Part shown: in pieces, positions 14,974-23,054 of the stretch | How the letters are laid out: the number at the start of each line of letters is the position of its first letter | Position numbering within the stretch: the stretch's first letter is position 1 | Assembly (NCBI GenBank): GCA_963776735.1 | Contig: CAVZNV010000022.1 | Span: forward strand, 222,757-286,756 | DNA length: 64,000 bases | From: PALSA-612 sp963776735 | GTDB taxonomy: Bacteria; Actinomycetota; Thermoleophilia; Gaiellales; Gaiellaceae | Direction: 5' to 3' | Program-made: the position numbers and the translations under genes | The notes under the pieces: generated by a model | Seen by the model: the letters and a program-made list of their open reading frames with translations, nothing else | Databases searched by the model: none | Told to the model about the DNA's origin: nothing

Positions 14974-16461
14974 TTGTTGCAAGACGTCACAAACAGGAGT
15001 CGCAGCCGCTGGAGCGCCCTCGCGTTGATCGTCACGGCGCAGTTCATGGTCATCCTCGACGTTGCGATCGTCAACGTCGCCCTCCCGTCGATCAAGACGG
15101 ATCTGGGCTTCTCGCAGGACAGCCTGCAGTGGGTGGTCTCGGCGTACGCGCTTCTGTTCGGCGGCACGCTCCTCCTTGGCGGCCGCCTCGCGGACGTGCT
15201 CGGGCGCCGGCGGATGTTCGTCGCCGGGCTCGGGCTGTTCGCGCTCAGCTCGCTCCTCTGCGGGCTCGCCTGGTCGGAGACCTCACTGATCGCGTTCCGC
15301 GCCCTGCAGGGGCTCGGCGGTGCGTTGCTCGCCCCGGCCGCCCTGTCACTCCTGATGACCACGTTCCCCGAGGGCCAGGAGCGGAACAAGGCGCTCGGGA
15401 TCTACGGCGCGGCGTCCGGGAGCGGCGCCGCAGTCGGCGTCCTGCTCGGCGGGTTGCTCACCTCGTACCTGAGCTGGTCATGGATCTTCTTCATCAACGT
15501 TCCGGTCGGCGCCGCGGCGATCGCGCTGACGCCGTTCCTGCTCCGTGAGAGCCGGGCCGACCTCGAGCACCGTCACTTCGACGTCCTCGGCGCGAGCACG
15601 ATCACGGCCGGGCTGATGATGCTCGTCTATGCGCTGACGCGGGCGACGACCGACGGCTGGGGCTCCCCCGGCACGATCGCGCTGCTCGCCGGCGCCGCGT
15701 CGCTCGTCTTCGCCTTCGTCGTCGTCGAGACCCGCTCCCGCTGGCCGCTGCTGCCGCTGCGGATCTTCCGCTCGCGGACGCTCTCGGCGGCAAACGGGAC
15801 GATGGCGATCGTCGGCGGTGTCACGTTCTCCGAGTTCTTCCTGTTGACGCTCTACCTGCAGAACGTGCTCGGCTACTCGGCCCTGCGCGCGGGAGCGGCA
15901 TTCGTCGCCTTCGCGGGCTCGGTCGTGATCGTGTCGAACCTGGCGCAGCCGATCGTTGCGCGCTTCGGAGTGCAGCGGACGCTGGTCGCCGGGCTGCTCA
16001 TGTCGGCGCTGTCGGTGGCTCTGCTGACGCGGATCCCCGTCCACGGCGACTACTTCACCGACCTGTTCCCCGCGTTCGTGCTCGGAGGCAGCGGGCTCAG
16101 CCTCACGTTCGTCCCGGTGACGATCGCGAGCCTCTCCGGCGTCGGCCGTGAGGACGCTGGCGTCGCGTCCGGGCTCGTCAACACGAGCCGCCAGATCGGC
16201 GGCGCAATCGGCATCGCCGCGATCAGCGCGATCGCCGCCACGTCCACGTCCAGCTACGTCAACTCGCATCCGGGCACCGTGGCCTCGAGCGGCGTCGCGC
16301 TCCACCACGGGCTCCAGACCGCGCTCTACGTGCTCGCCGCTCTCCTCGTCGCAGGCTCCGTTCTCGCCGCGACGCTCGTCCGCCCCGCCCCCGTGGCAGC
16401 TGCGGTCGAGAGCCCCGAGCCCGCCGAGGAAACCCCCGTCGTACTCGAGGAGGCAGCGTGA
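14974..16461 (+). CDS. DHA2-type MFS drug exporter (cassette 3)
   Basis: 495 aa, about 14 hydrophobic helices. The start region FMVILDVAIVNVALPSIKTDLG and motif A GGRLADVLGRRRMFV are typical of QacA/EmrB exporters. A strong AGGAGGT at 14960-14966 places the start at the TTG at 14974 (7-nt spacing), not at the upstream end of the open frame. This is one of the few genes in the window that relies on a rare start plus a strong ribosome-binding site. The last four bases form GTGA with the start of the next small gene. Confidence 0.87.
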   Translation: MLQDVTNRSRSRWSALALIVTAQFMVILDVAIVNVALPSIKTDLGFSQDSLQWVVSAYALLFGGTLLLGGRLADVLGRRRMFVAGLGLFALSSLLCGLAWSETSLIAFRALQGLGGALLAPAALSLLMTTFPEGQERNKALGIYGAASGSGAAVGVLLGGLLTSYLSWSWIFFINVPVGAAAIALTPFLLRESRADLEHRHFDVLGASTITAGLMMLVYALTRATTDGWGSPGTIALLAGAASLVFAFVVVETRSRWPLLPLRIFRSRTLSAANGTMAIVGGVTFSEFFLLTLYLQNVLGYSALRAGAAFVAFAGSVVIVSNLAQPIVARFGVQRTLVAGLLMSALSVALLTRIPVHGDYFTDLFPAFVLGGSGLSLTFVPVTIASLSGVGREDAGVASGLVNTSRQIGGAIGIAAISAIAATSTSSYVNSHPGTVASSGVALHHGLQTALYVLAALLVAGSVLAATLVRPAPVAAAVESPEPAEETPVVLEEAA

Positions 16462-16652
16462 CAGCCATAGCCATCGATCGTTTCACCGAGCTCGACGACC
16501 TCGTCCTGCGCCTCAAAGGCCTCGTCGTCGTGCGCAACCTGCTCCGCAGCCGCGGCGCAGGTCCCGACGAGCTCGGGATGTTCAACGCGGCGATCGACCG
16601 CGCCCGCGACCGCCTGGCGGAGTTCGTCCGCCGGGACGGGCCGCCGAGCTAG
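16458..16652 (+). CDS. small helical protein coupled to exporter 3
   Basis: 64 aa, soluble, predicted helical (LDDLVLRLKGLVVVRNLLRS...FNAAIDRARDRLAEFVRR). The GTG start overlaps the exporter stop (GTGA), so it is co-translated. I recognise no family. Its size and position suggest a small accessory protein of the exporter unit, but that is inference. Its TAG stop shares CTAG with the convergent hydrolase gene. Confidence 0.55.
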   Translation: MTAIAIDRFTELDDLVLRLKGLVVVRNLLRSRGAGPDELGMFNAAIDRARDRLAEFVRRDGPPS

Positions 16653-17263
16653 CCGAGCAGCTCTGCCAGCCACGTGCGGGCGACCTCGCCGACAACGGCG
16701 AGGTCGCCCGTCAGGCTGTGTGTCCCCTTCACGGGGACGACTCTCCGTGCCGGGCCCGGCGGCGGCATCCCGAACTGATCGCTCTCCCCCTGGACGACCA
16801 GCACAGGAACCGGCACGGCGTCGAGCTCCGCCAGGCGGCTCGGCGCCGGCTTCGACCCGGTGCGACGCGGCGGCTGCAGCGGGAAGGCGAGGCAGAGCAC
16901 GCCTGCGGCTTCGGCCGCCGCCGCCGTTCGGCACGCGACGCGCGCGCCCGACGAGCGGCCGCCCGTCACCAGCAGCCCGCGGACGAGACCGTCCGCGCGC
17001 AATTGCTCGACGACGGCCAGCCACGCGGCATCGAGCTGAGCGGCGGGCGCCGGCGAGCGCCGTCCGGCGACGCGGTACGGCTGCTCGACGAGCACGACCG
17101 TCAGTCCCTCCGTTTCCGCTGCGCGCGCGGCGGCGGCAAGGTCGCGCGCTCCTACTCCTCCGCCCGCGCCGTGCCCGAGTACGAGCGCGCCGCGCGGCTC
17201 GGGCGTCGCACGCACGTGCGCCCGCGCCGGCCCGTGCGGCGTCTCGATCTCGATCGGGCTCAC
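16649..17263 (-). CDS. KANL3/Tex30-like alpha/beta hydrolase
   Basis: 204 aa. The layout fits the small dienelactone-hydrolase-like KANL3/Tex30 family: GALVLGHGAGGG near residue 26-37, the nucleophile region GLLVTGGRSSGARVA (Ser in GRSSG), an acid in VVQGESDQFG and the final His in VKGTHSLTG. Substrate is unknown. The GTG at 17263 overlaps the stop of the LtrA gene by 4 nt, so the two genes form an operon. The open frame upstream of 17263 is a shadow of LtrA. Confidence 0.8.
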   Translation of the reverse strand: MSPIEIETPHGPARAHVRATPEPRGALVLGHGAGGGVGARDLAAAARAAETEGLTVVLVEQPYRVAGRRSPAPAAQLDAAWLAVVEQLRADGLVRGLLVTGGRSSGARVACRTAAAAEAAGVLCLAFPLQPPRRTGSKPAPSRLAELDAVPVPVLVVQGESDQFGMPPPGPARRVVPVKGTHSLTGDLAVVGEVARTWLAELLG

Positions 17264-18453
17264 TCGGCCGGCGCCTCGACCAGCAGCTGAGAACGGACGC
17301 GCGCACGGGCATCGGCGAAGCGCAGCGCCTCGTAGGCGATCAATCCGACGAGAAGCGCCGTCAGCAGCGAGAGCGCGGCCAGCGGCGGCACCGACCACCC
17401 GGCCGGGATCAGGGCGAACAGCACGCCCGCAGCCACGAGCCGCTGCCGGTTCAGCGTGTGGACGTTGCGGAGCCGGAACGCGACGTGGGCCAGCAGGTAG
17501 ATCGCCGCTCCGCCGAACATCGCCGCAGCCTCGACGTTCGTCAGCTCGTGGTGCACGTGGAGAAGCGCCTCCTTGAGCCCGACCGCGACGAGCGCGATGC
17601 CCGCGACCATCCAGTAGTGGAGGTACGAGTAGGAGTCCCGCGCCATCCGGTTCCGCTCGCGCAGGTCGGGCTCGGCCGCAAGGCGGCGGGCCGCGACGAG
17701 TGCGACGACGTCGAAGTAGAGCCACCAGAGCGCAGCAGCGACGGCGACGCCGAGCACCGCGGCGAGCACCTCGGGCGCGTCCAGCGCCGTATCGGCCGCG
17801 ATCCCGATCGCCACGATCGACTCACCGAGCGCGATGATGATGATCCCGCTGTGTCGCTCGGCGAAGTGGCCCGGCACGAACCGCCAGCCTCCGACGTCGA
17901 TCACGAGCGGCCCGCCGACGTCGAGCGCGATCGCAATCAGCCAGAGCGCCAGCCGAACGTTGCCGCCCGCAGCGGCCGCGGCAAAGAGCAGACCGACGCC
18001 GATCGTGGTGCTGATCGCGAGGCCGACGACCGAGTGCCGCAGTCCCGCATCGTCGCGGCTGGCGAGGAGGAAGAGCACGAGGTGCGCGACCCGGAGAGCG
18101 GCATATGCACCCGCGAACAACCAGGCCGTATCGGTGAACGCACCGTGGATGCTCAGCGCGGCGACGAGCATCGCCGCCATCGCCGCGAAGATCGCGAGGC
18201 GGACGCTCGTGTCCTCGGGGTCGATCACGCTCGTCAGCCACGTGTAGCCGCCCCACGACCACCAGAGCAGGCCGAGGATGAGCATGGCCCGAAAGGTGTT
18301 CAGCCAGGTCGGATCGGCCACGATCAGCGCCGTGCACTGGGTCAGCGCGAGGCCGAAGACGAGGTCGAAGAAGAGCTCGAGCGCGCTGACCCGCTCGCCG
18401 TCCCGCAGCGAGGGCGACAGCCGGCGCGTCCGCTCCGGAGCCGTGGCGGTCAT
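17260..18453 (-). CDS. LtrA-type membrane protein (copy 1)
   Basis: 397 aa, about 10-12 membrane segments. It carries the family signatures SALELFFDLVFGLALTQ (about 23-40), LLWWSWGGYTWLTS and FAERHSGIIIIALGESIVAIG. LtrA was named for low-temperature growth in Listeria; the biochemical activity of the family is unknown. It precedes and overlaps the KANL3/Tex30-like hydrolase. A paralogue is at 28799-29947, where it is coupled to a membrane protease. No SD is visible before the ATG. Confidence 0.85.
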   Translation of the reverse strand: MTATAPERTRRLSPSLRDGERVSALELFFDLVFGLALTQCTALIVADPTWLNTFRAMLILGLLWWSWGGYTWLTSVIDPEDTSVRLAIFAAMAAMLVAALSIHGAFTDTAWLFAGAYAALRVAHLVLFLLASRDDAGLRHSVVGLAISTTIGVGLLFAAAAAGGNVRLALWLIAIALDVGGPLVIDVGGWRFVPGHFAERHSGIIIIALGESIVAIGIAADTALDAPEVLAAVLGVAVAAALWWLYFDVVALVAARRLAAEPDLRERNRMARDSYSYLHYWMVAGIALVAVGLKEALLHVHHELTNVEAAAMFGGAAIYLLAHVAFRLRNVHTLNRQRLVAAGVLFALIPAGWSVPPLAALSLLTALLVGLIAYEALRFADARARVRSQLLVEAPAE

Positions 18454-18500
18454 CCCGGGATGGTGGCAGAGACGCCACTCCCGCGAAGTCAGCCACCTGT

Positions 18501-18530
18501 CCGTTCCCGCCAGGTCCTAGTGACTGTCCC
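18501..18530 (+). repeat. interspersed repeat unit, copy A
   Basis: A 30-base unit whose second copy at 18652-18681 matches at 26 of 30 positions. It leads into the long palindrome at 18510-18553. Confidence 0.55.
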
Positions 18531-18553
18531 ATGGGACAGTCACTAGGACCTGG
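18510..18553. repeat. 44-bp perfect palindrome
   Basis: Two 22-bp arms meet with no loop (CCAGGTCCTAGTGACTGTCC then CA|TG then its complement). It lies between LtrA and the cassette-4 exporter. There is no T-run on either side, so a terminator is not indicated. Confidence 0.8.
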
Positions 18554-18651
18554 CCCGCGGGGAGACGGCCGAGGGGCGACTCGAGAGCGCACGCGGGGTC
18601 GGAAGCGGACGTTTCGGTCGTCGCCATGGAGCCGCCCGGCGCGGGCTATGG

Positions 18652-18681
18652 CCGTTCCGGCCAGGTCCGGGTGACTGTCAC
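18652..18681 (+). repeat. interspersed repeat unit, copy B
   Basis: Same unit as 18501-18530, starting CCGTTCCGGCCAGGTCC and ending in the small palindrome GTGACTGTCAC. It lacks the mirrored second arm. Together with the palindrome it fills most of the 306-bp gap between the two flanking genes, in which I see no convincing gene. Confidence 0.5.
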
Positions 18682-18759
18682 TCAGACATGGCCGAAACCG
18701 ACGCTGGGCGAGGCGGGAGAGCTTCGCGTCGCTCTCCCCTGTTCCGTCGGGGGTTCCTA

Positions 18760-20496
18760 CTACTCAGACGGAACGGAGGCTGCAAACTCATCGCCGTGCA
18801 CGTGCCGCGTGCCGCGCGACCAGGACGCGGCGGCTGCGACGAGGCAGGCGACGATCGCGAACGCAAACGCCTCGTGCAGGCCGGACTGGAACGGGCCGCT
18901 GAGCAGGCTCGGGAAGAACGTGCGACCGCTGACCGTGGCCGCGTTCGCCGCGCTGAGGTGATGGAGCACGTGCGGCCCGAGGAGCTGCTCGGCCGGGTTG
19001 TAGCCGAGGAACGACGCGAACAGCACGGAGACCGGCGGCACGTTCCCGATACGCGTCGCCTCGCTCGCTGCGACGCCGTGGGCCTGGAGACCGGCCGACA
19101 GCGTGTGCGGCAAGGTCGACGACAGGCCGACGATCATCAGCGTGAAGAAGATCCCGATCGACAGCACCTGCGCCGAGTTCTGGAACGTCTGGTTCATGCC
19201 GGCGCCCGCGCCGCGGTGGCGGGCGGGCAGGCTGTTCATCACGCTCGCGCGATTCGGAGATGCGAAGGCACCCATCGCCGCGCCGAGGAGAAACAGGATC
19301 GCCGCGAACTCCCAGTAGGTGAACTCGACCGGCAGCAGCATCAGCAGGCCGAAGGCGAGCGCCGTGGCGAGCATCCCGCCGGTCGCGAACCAGCGGGCGC
19401 CGTAGCGATCTGACAGGAAGCCGGACAGAGGCCCGGCGAAGAGGAAGCCGACCGTCAGCGGCAGCATCAGGATCCCGGCCCAGAGCGGCGTCGACGTGAA
19501 GGAGTAGCCGTGCTCGGGCAGCCAGATGCCCTGGAGCCAGATGATCAGCATGAACATCAGCCCGCCGCGCGCCACCGAGGACAGGAAGGTCGAGAGCGTG
19601 CCGAACGTGAACGCGCGGCTCCGGAAAAGGTCGAGGTGGAACATCGGCTCGCGCGCGCGGCGCTCGATCAGGACGAAGACGGCCAGCAGCATGGCCCCGA
19701 TCGCGAGCGCGGAGATCACGAACGGGTTCTCCCACCCCATCGCCGAGCCGCCGTACGGCCGGATGCCGTAGGTGATGCCGATCATGATCAAAATCAGCCC
19801 GGCGGCGAAGGTGACGTTTCCCGCCCAGTCGATGGATGCGTGCCGGCGACTGTGGATCTCGCGCAGGCTCGTCCGCGACCAGATCGTCCCGAAGAGGCCG
19901 AACGGCACGGAGACGAGGAAGATCAGCCGCCAGTCGATCGGCGCCAGCACGCCGCCGACCACGAGCCCGATGAACAGGCCGCTGATCGAGACGACGTTCG
20001 TGATGCCGAGCGCGAGCCCGCGCTGGTTCGCGGGGAAGGCGTCGGTCAGGATCGCCGCCGCGTTCGCGAGCAGGAAGGCGCACCCGATGCCCTGGACGAT
20101 GCGGAAGACGATCAGCCAGTCGGCTCCGGCCCGGCCGTGCAGCCAGTCGACCGAGAGCAAGAGCGACGCGACCGTGAAGATGACGAATCCGAGCGTGTAC
20201 ATCCGCACGCGGCCGTAGAGATCGCCGAGGCGCCCGAGGCTGACGACGAGGACGCTCGTGACGACGAGGAACCCGAGGATCATCCAGAGCAGGTAGAAGC
20301 TGTTGCCCGAGGCCAGCGGGTCGAGATGGATGCCGCGGAACACGTCCGGCATCGCCACGAGCATGATCGACGCGTCGATCGTGGCCAGCAGCATCGCCAT
20401 CGTCGTGTTCGACAGCGCGACCCACTTGTAGCGGTCGGGCGCGGCGTGCGACCGGACCGCCTGCTCCGGTACGAGCGGCTCGAGAACTTCAGTCAT
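18760..20496 (-). CDS. DHA2-type MFS drug exporter (cassette 4)
   Basis: 578 aa, about 14 membrane helices. Start region NTTMAMLLATIDASIMLVAMP and motif A SLGRLGDLYGRVRMYTLG identify an EmrB-type exporter. It has a longer loop between the last helices than the other three (GNVPPVSVLFASFLGYNPAE), also seen in some actinobacterial homologues. Only 29 bp separate its ATG from that of the divergent MarR gene, and a palindrome fills that gap. Confidence 0.87.
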   Translation of the reverse strand: MTEVLEPLVPEQAVRSHAAPDRYKWVALSNTTMAMLLATIDASIMLVAMPDVFRGIHLDPLASGNSFYLLWMILGFLVVTSVLVVSLGRLGDLYGRVRMYTLGFVIFTVASLLLSVDWLHGRAGADWLIVFRIVQGIGCAFLLANAAAILTDAFPANQRGLALGITNVVSISGLFIGLVVGGVLAPIDWRLIFLVSVPFGLFGTIWSRTSLREIHSRRHASIDWAGNVTFAAGLILIMIGITYGIRPYGGSAMGWENPFVISALAIGAMLLAVFVLIERRAREPMFHLDLFRSRAFTFGTLSTFLSSVARGGLMFMLIIWLQGIWLPEHGYSFTSTPLWAGILMLPLTVGFLFAGPLSGFLSDRYGARWFATGGMLATALAFGLLMLLPVEFTYWEFAAILFLLGAAMGAFASPNRASVMNSLPARHRGAGAGMNQTFQNSAQVLSIGIFFTLMIVGLSSTLPHTLSAGLQAHGVAASEATRIGNVPPVSVLFASFLGYNPAEQLLGPHVLHHLSAANAATVSGRTFFPSLLSGPFQSGLHEAFAFAIVACLVAAAASWSRGTRHVHGDEFAASVPSE

Positions 20497-20503
20497 TCTG
20501 TTC

Positions 20504-20519
20504 AGTTTACCTGTAGACT
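20504..20519. promoter_or_regulatory. MarR operator overlapping divergent -10 elements
   Basis: AGTTTAC-CT-GTAGACT, 6 of 7 arm positions complementary. Rightward it contains TAGACT at 20514-20519, 6 nt before the MarR ATG. Leftward it contains TAAACT, 7 nt before the exporter ATG. One bound repressor would block both promoters. Confidence 0.6.
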
Positions 20520-20525
20520 TTGGCC

Positions 20526-20951
20526 ATGCCTGCGACGACCAACGTGACGAAGTCGGCCGCCGAGCTCCGCAACGTGCTCGGCCGGCTCGTCCGGCGGCTC
20601 CGCGCCGAGAACACCTTCCCGCTCTCGCACGGCACCGTCCTCGCCCGGCTCGAGAGCGAAGGCCCGCAGACGACCAGCGCGCTGGCCGCGGCCGAGCGTG
20701 TCCGCCCGCAGTCGATGGCGCACACGATCGCCGAGCTCAAATCCGCCGGGTACGTCGCGCGCCGCCCGCACCCGCTCGACAGGCGCCAGATCCTGATCGA
20801 GCTCACCGACGAAGGGCTCGCGCGCTTCCAGGACGACCGGCGGCGCCGCGAGGGCTGGCTCGCCGAGGCGATCGCGACGCAGCTCACCGCCGAGGAGCAA
20901 GAGATCCTGATCCGGGCCGTGCCGCTGCTCGACCGGCTCACCCAAAGCTAG
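20526..20951 (+). CDS. MarR family transcriptional regulator
   Basis: 141 aa with the MarR winged helix (TSALAAAERVRPQSMAHTIAEL; wing RRPHPLDRRQILIELTDEG). Divergent from exporter 4, which it presumably represses. A TTG six bases upstream (20520) is in frame, but the ATG at 20526 keeps the constant 6-nt spacing from TAGACT. The MBL hydrolase gene follows 12 nt later and may be co-transcribed. Confidence 0.87.
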   Translation: MPATTNVTKSAAELRNVLGRLVRRLRAENTFPLSHGTVLARLESEGPQTTSALAAAERVRPQSMAHTIAELKSAGYVARRPHPLDRRQILIELTDEGLARFQDDRRRREGWLAEAIATQLTAEEQEILIRAVPLLDRLTQS

Positions 20952-20963
20952 GGGAGGACTGCA

Positions 20964-21644
20964 ATGCGCATCCGCTGGTACGGCCAATCCGCCTTCCTGC
21001 TCTCGGGCGAGCAGACGGTGCTGATCGACCCGTTCGGGGCCATCGGCGAACAGGCCAAGGCACGCGGGATGACCTTCGACTACCCGGAGATCGAGCCGGT
21101 CGCAGCCGACGTGCTGCTGATCACGCACGAGCACGGCGACCACAACGGCGTGGAATGCGCCATCGGCTCGCCGGCGACGTTCCGCTCGACTGCGGGCACG
21201 TTCGAGTCGCCGATCGGCGAGATCGTCGGCGTCGCCTCCGAACACGACGACGTCGCCGGCACCCAGCGCGGGCCGAACACGATCTTCCGCTTCGAGCTCG
21301 ACGGGCTCCGCTTCTGCCACCTCGGCGACTTCGGCCAGCCCGCGCTGCGCCCGGAGCAGGCGCAGGCGATCGGCGAGGTCGACGTGCTGTTCGTACCTGC
21401 CGGTGGCGGGCCGACGATCGGCGGCGGCCCAGCGGCCGAACTCGTGAGGGCGCTCTGGCCGCGACTCGTCGTCCCGATGCACTACAAGACGCCCGCGATC
21501 GGCTTCCTCGATCCACCGGACGCGTTCCTCGATGCCCTCGGGGCGCCGGTGGAGCAGGTCGAATCGGAGTTCGACCCGGCCGCTGTCCTCGGTGACTCCG
21601 ACGGCACGAGAGTCGCGCTGGCGGCGGCACCGGTCAGCGGCTGA
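20964..21644 (+). CDS. metallo-beta-lactamase-fold hydrolase
   Basis: 226 aa, cytoplasmic. Zinc-binding HEHGDH at 55-60, further metal ligands near SEHDDV and FCHLGDFGQP, and a final VPMHYKT. This is the compact UlaG/YtnP-like group of metal-dependent hydrolases often annotated as Zn-dependent hydrolase; substrate unknown. It has a good ribosome-binding site (GGGGAGGA before ATG). Its end overlaps the convergent YbaK gene by 11 bp. Confidence 0.85.
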   Translation: MRIRWYGQSAFLLSGEQTVLIDPFGAIGEQAKARGMTFDYPEIEPVAADVLLITHEHGDHNGVECAIGSPATFRSTAGTFESPIGEIVGVASEHDDVAGTQRGPNTIFRFELDGLRFCHLGDFGQPALRPEQAQAIGEVDVLFVPAGGGPTIGGGPAAELVRALWPRLVVPMHYKTPAIGFLDPPDAFLDALGAPVEQVESEFDPAAVLGDSDGTRVALAAAPVSG

Positions 21645-22089
21645 CCGCGGCTACGCGCGCGTCCGTCAAACGCGCGAGGTCGCGCGGGTCGAGCTCGATC
21701 TCGAGCCCGCGCCTGCCGGCGCTGACGAAGATCGTCTCGTGGTGGAGCGCCGACGCGTCGAGATGGAGCGGCAGGCGTTTCCGCTGGCCAAGCGGGCTGA
21801 TCCCTCCGGCCACGTAACCGGTCGCCGACTCGGCACGGCCCATGTCGGCGAGCTCGGCTCGCTTGCCGAGCGCCTTCAGGTCGAGCCGGGCGGCCGCGGG
21901 AATGACCGCGACCTCGAGCCGCCCGTCGACGGAGACCACGAGCGTCTTGAACACGCGCGCAGCGTCGACGCCCAGCTTCTCCACGGCCTCGAGCCCGTAC
22001 GATTCGGCCGCCTCCTCGTGCTCGTACTCGTGGACCCGGAAGTCGATCCCGGCCCGTTCCGCCGCGGTGATCGCGGGCGTCCTCGCCAT
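21634..22089 (-). CDS. ybaK: YbaK/EbsC-type aminoacyl-tRNA deacylase
   Basis: 151 aa. Family blocks are TPAITAAERAGIDFRVHEYEHE at the start, RVFKTLVVSVDGRLEVAVIPA in the middle and GYVAGGISPLGQRKRLPLHLD, which carries the conserved Lys and Gly-rich loop of Cys-tRNA(Pro) deacylases. The expected reaction is hydrolysis of mischarged tRNA in trans. Its start (ATG 22089) touches the stop of the P-loop gene, so it is the last gene of a leftward three-gene run. Confidence 0.88.
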   Translation of the reverse strand: MARTPAITAAERAGIDFRVHEYEHEEAAESYGLEAVEKLGVDAARVFKTLVVSVDGRLEVAVIPAAARLDLKALGKRAELADMGRAESATGYVAGGISPLGQRKRLPLHLDASALHHETIFVSAGRRGLEIELDPRDLARLTDARVAAVSR

Positions 22090-23054
22090 CAGGCCGCCTC
22101 ATGCCCGTCCGCGAGCAGTCGGGCGTCTCCTGCGAACGCCTGCGCGGCCGCGTCCAGCGTCGCGCTCGTCCGACCGAGGCAGCCGCTCGCGCCGCACTCG
22201 CAGCCGAACGGCACCGGCGACGCGGCCGGGTCGCCGGCGCCCGGCACCCGCGAGAAGTAAGCGGACACCTGCCGGTGCACCTGGCGGTTGTGGCGCCGCC
22301 GCAGCTCGAAGCGCGCCGCAGCCGTCGACGCGCGCGGCCCGGCGGCGATCGCCTCGCCAAACGCTTGCTCGACCTCGGCCGCGACCTCGAGCAGCCCACG
22401 CGACTCGTCGACGCGGATCACGCGGAAGCCTCGCTCGCGCGCGCCATGCTCGATCAGCTCGCCGACGGCGACCTCGCGCTGGACTCGGTTTTCCAGCGCA
22501 CGCTCCGGATCGGACGTCCGTTCGAACGAGATTCGCGGGCGTTCCAGCAGCCGAGCGCGCTGGAACTCCGGACTCGGGACGAGCCAAACGGCGTGCCCGG
22601 GACCGGCGACCCGATCGGCGACGAGCCACGGCAGGAGCGGCGTGCCTTCCGCGACGACGAGCGGCGAATCAGGCAGCGCCTCGATGTCCTCGAGCATCAG
22701 CCGGCACCGCTCCGCGTTCGCGTCCAGCGTCCGGCGAACGATCTCGTCGGGCTCGGTGAGCCACTGCTCGTCGGGTGTCGCGGTCTCCCAGAACGTCCCG
22801 GCCGTCCACCCGCGCTCGACCGCCTTGTCATGGTGCTCCCAGGTGTGGAGGTCGGAGTTGTAGGCGCGCAAGTCGCGCCGGCCTGCGAGCAGCAGCGCGA
22901 TCGAGGTCTTCCCCGAGCAGGGCGGCCCGCCGAGCCAGAGAACGTGCGGAAGCGGCGCCGCGGCTACGGGCCGACCAGCTCCCGGAACGCCGGGCCGTCG
23001 CGGATCGGGTCGAAATCGGTGTCCTGCCGGGCCATCTCGCGACAGCCGTCCCAC
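22089..23054 (-). CDS. P-loop nucleotide kinase-like protein with Cys-rich tail
   Basis: From the P-loop on this is a clear coding region of about 290 aa. It has a Walker A GGPPCSGKTSIALLLAG, an adenylate-kinase-like lid region with many acids (TWEHHDKAVERGW...), and a C-terminal segment PFGCECGASGCLGRTSATL resembling the CxC-x5-C motif of small actinobacterial proteins. No canonical start occurs between the upstream gene's stop (22964) and the P-loop. The nearest in-frame start is GTG at 23054, which would overlap that gene by 91 bp. The start is therefore uncertain; a non-standard start near 22975 is possible. No partner or substrate can be named. Confidence 0.6.
   Translation of the reverse strand: MGRLSRDGPAGHRFRPDPRRPGVPGAGRPVAAAPLPHVLWLGGPPCSGKTSIALLLAGRRDLRAYNSDLHTWEHHDKAVERGWTAGTFWETATPDEQWLTEPDEIVRRTLDANAERCRLMLEDIEALPDSPLVVAEGTPLLPWLVADRVAGPGHAVWLVPSPEFQRARLLERPRISFERTSDPERALENRVQREVAVGELIEHGARERGFRVIRVDESRGLLEVAAEVEQAFGEAIAAGPRASTAAARFELRRRHNRQVHRQVSAYFSRVPGAGDPAASPVPFGCECGASGCLGRTSATLDAAAQAFAGDARLLADGHEAA

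Noticed and set aside
18510..18553. Rho-independent terminator
   Set aside because: The palindrome has no loop and no T-run on either side; a repeated-element explanation fits better, given the second partial copy.
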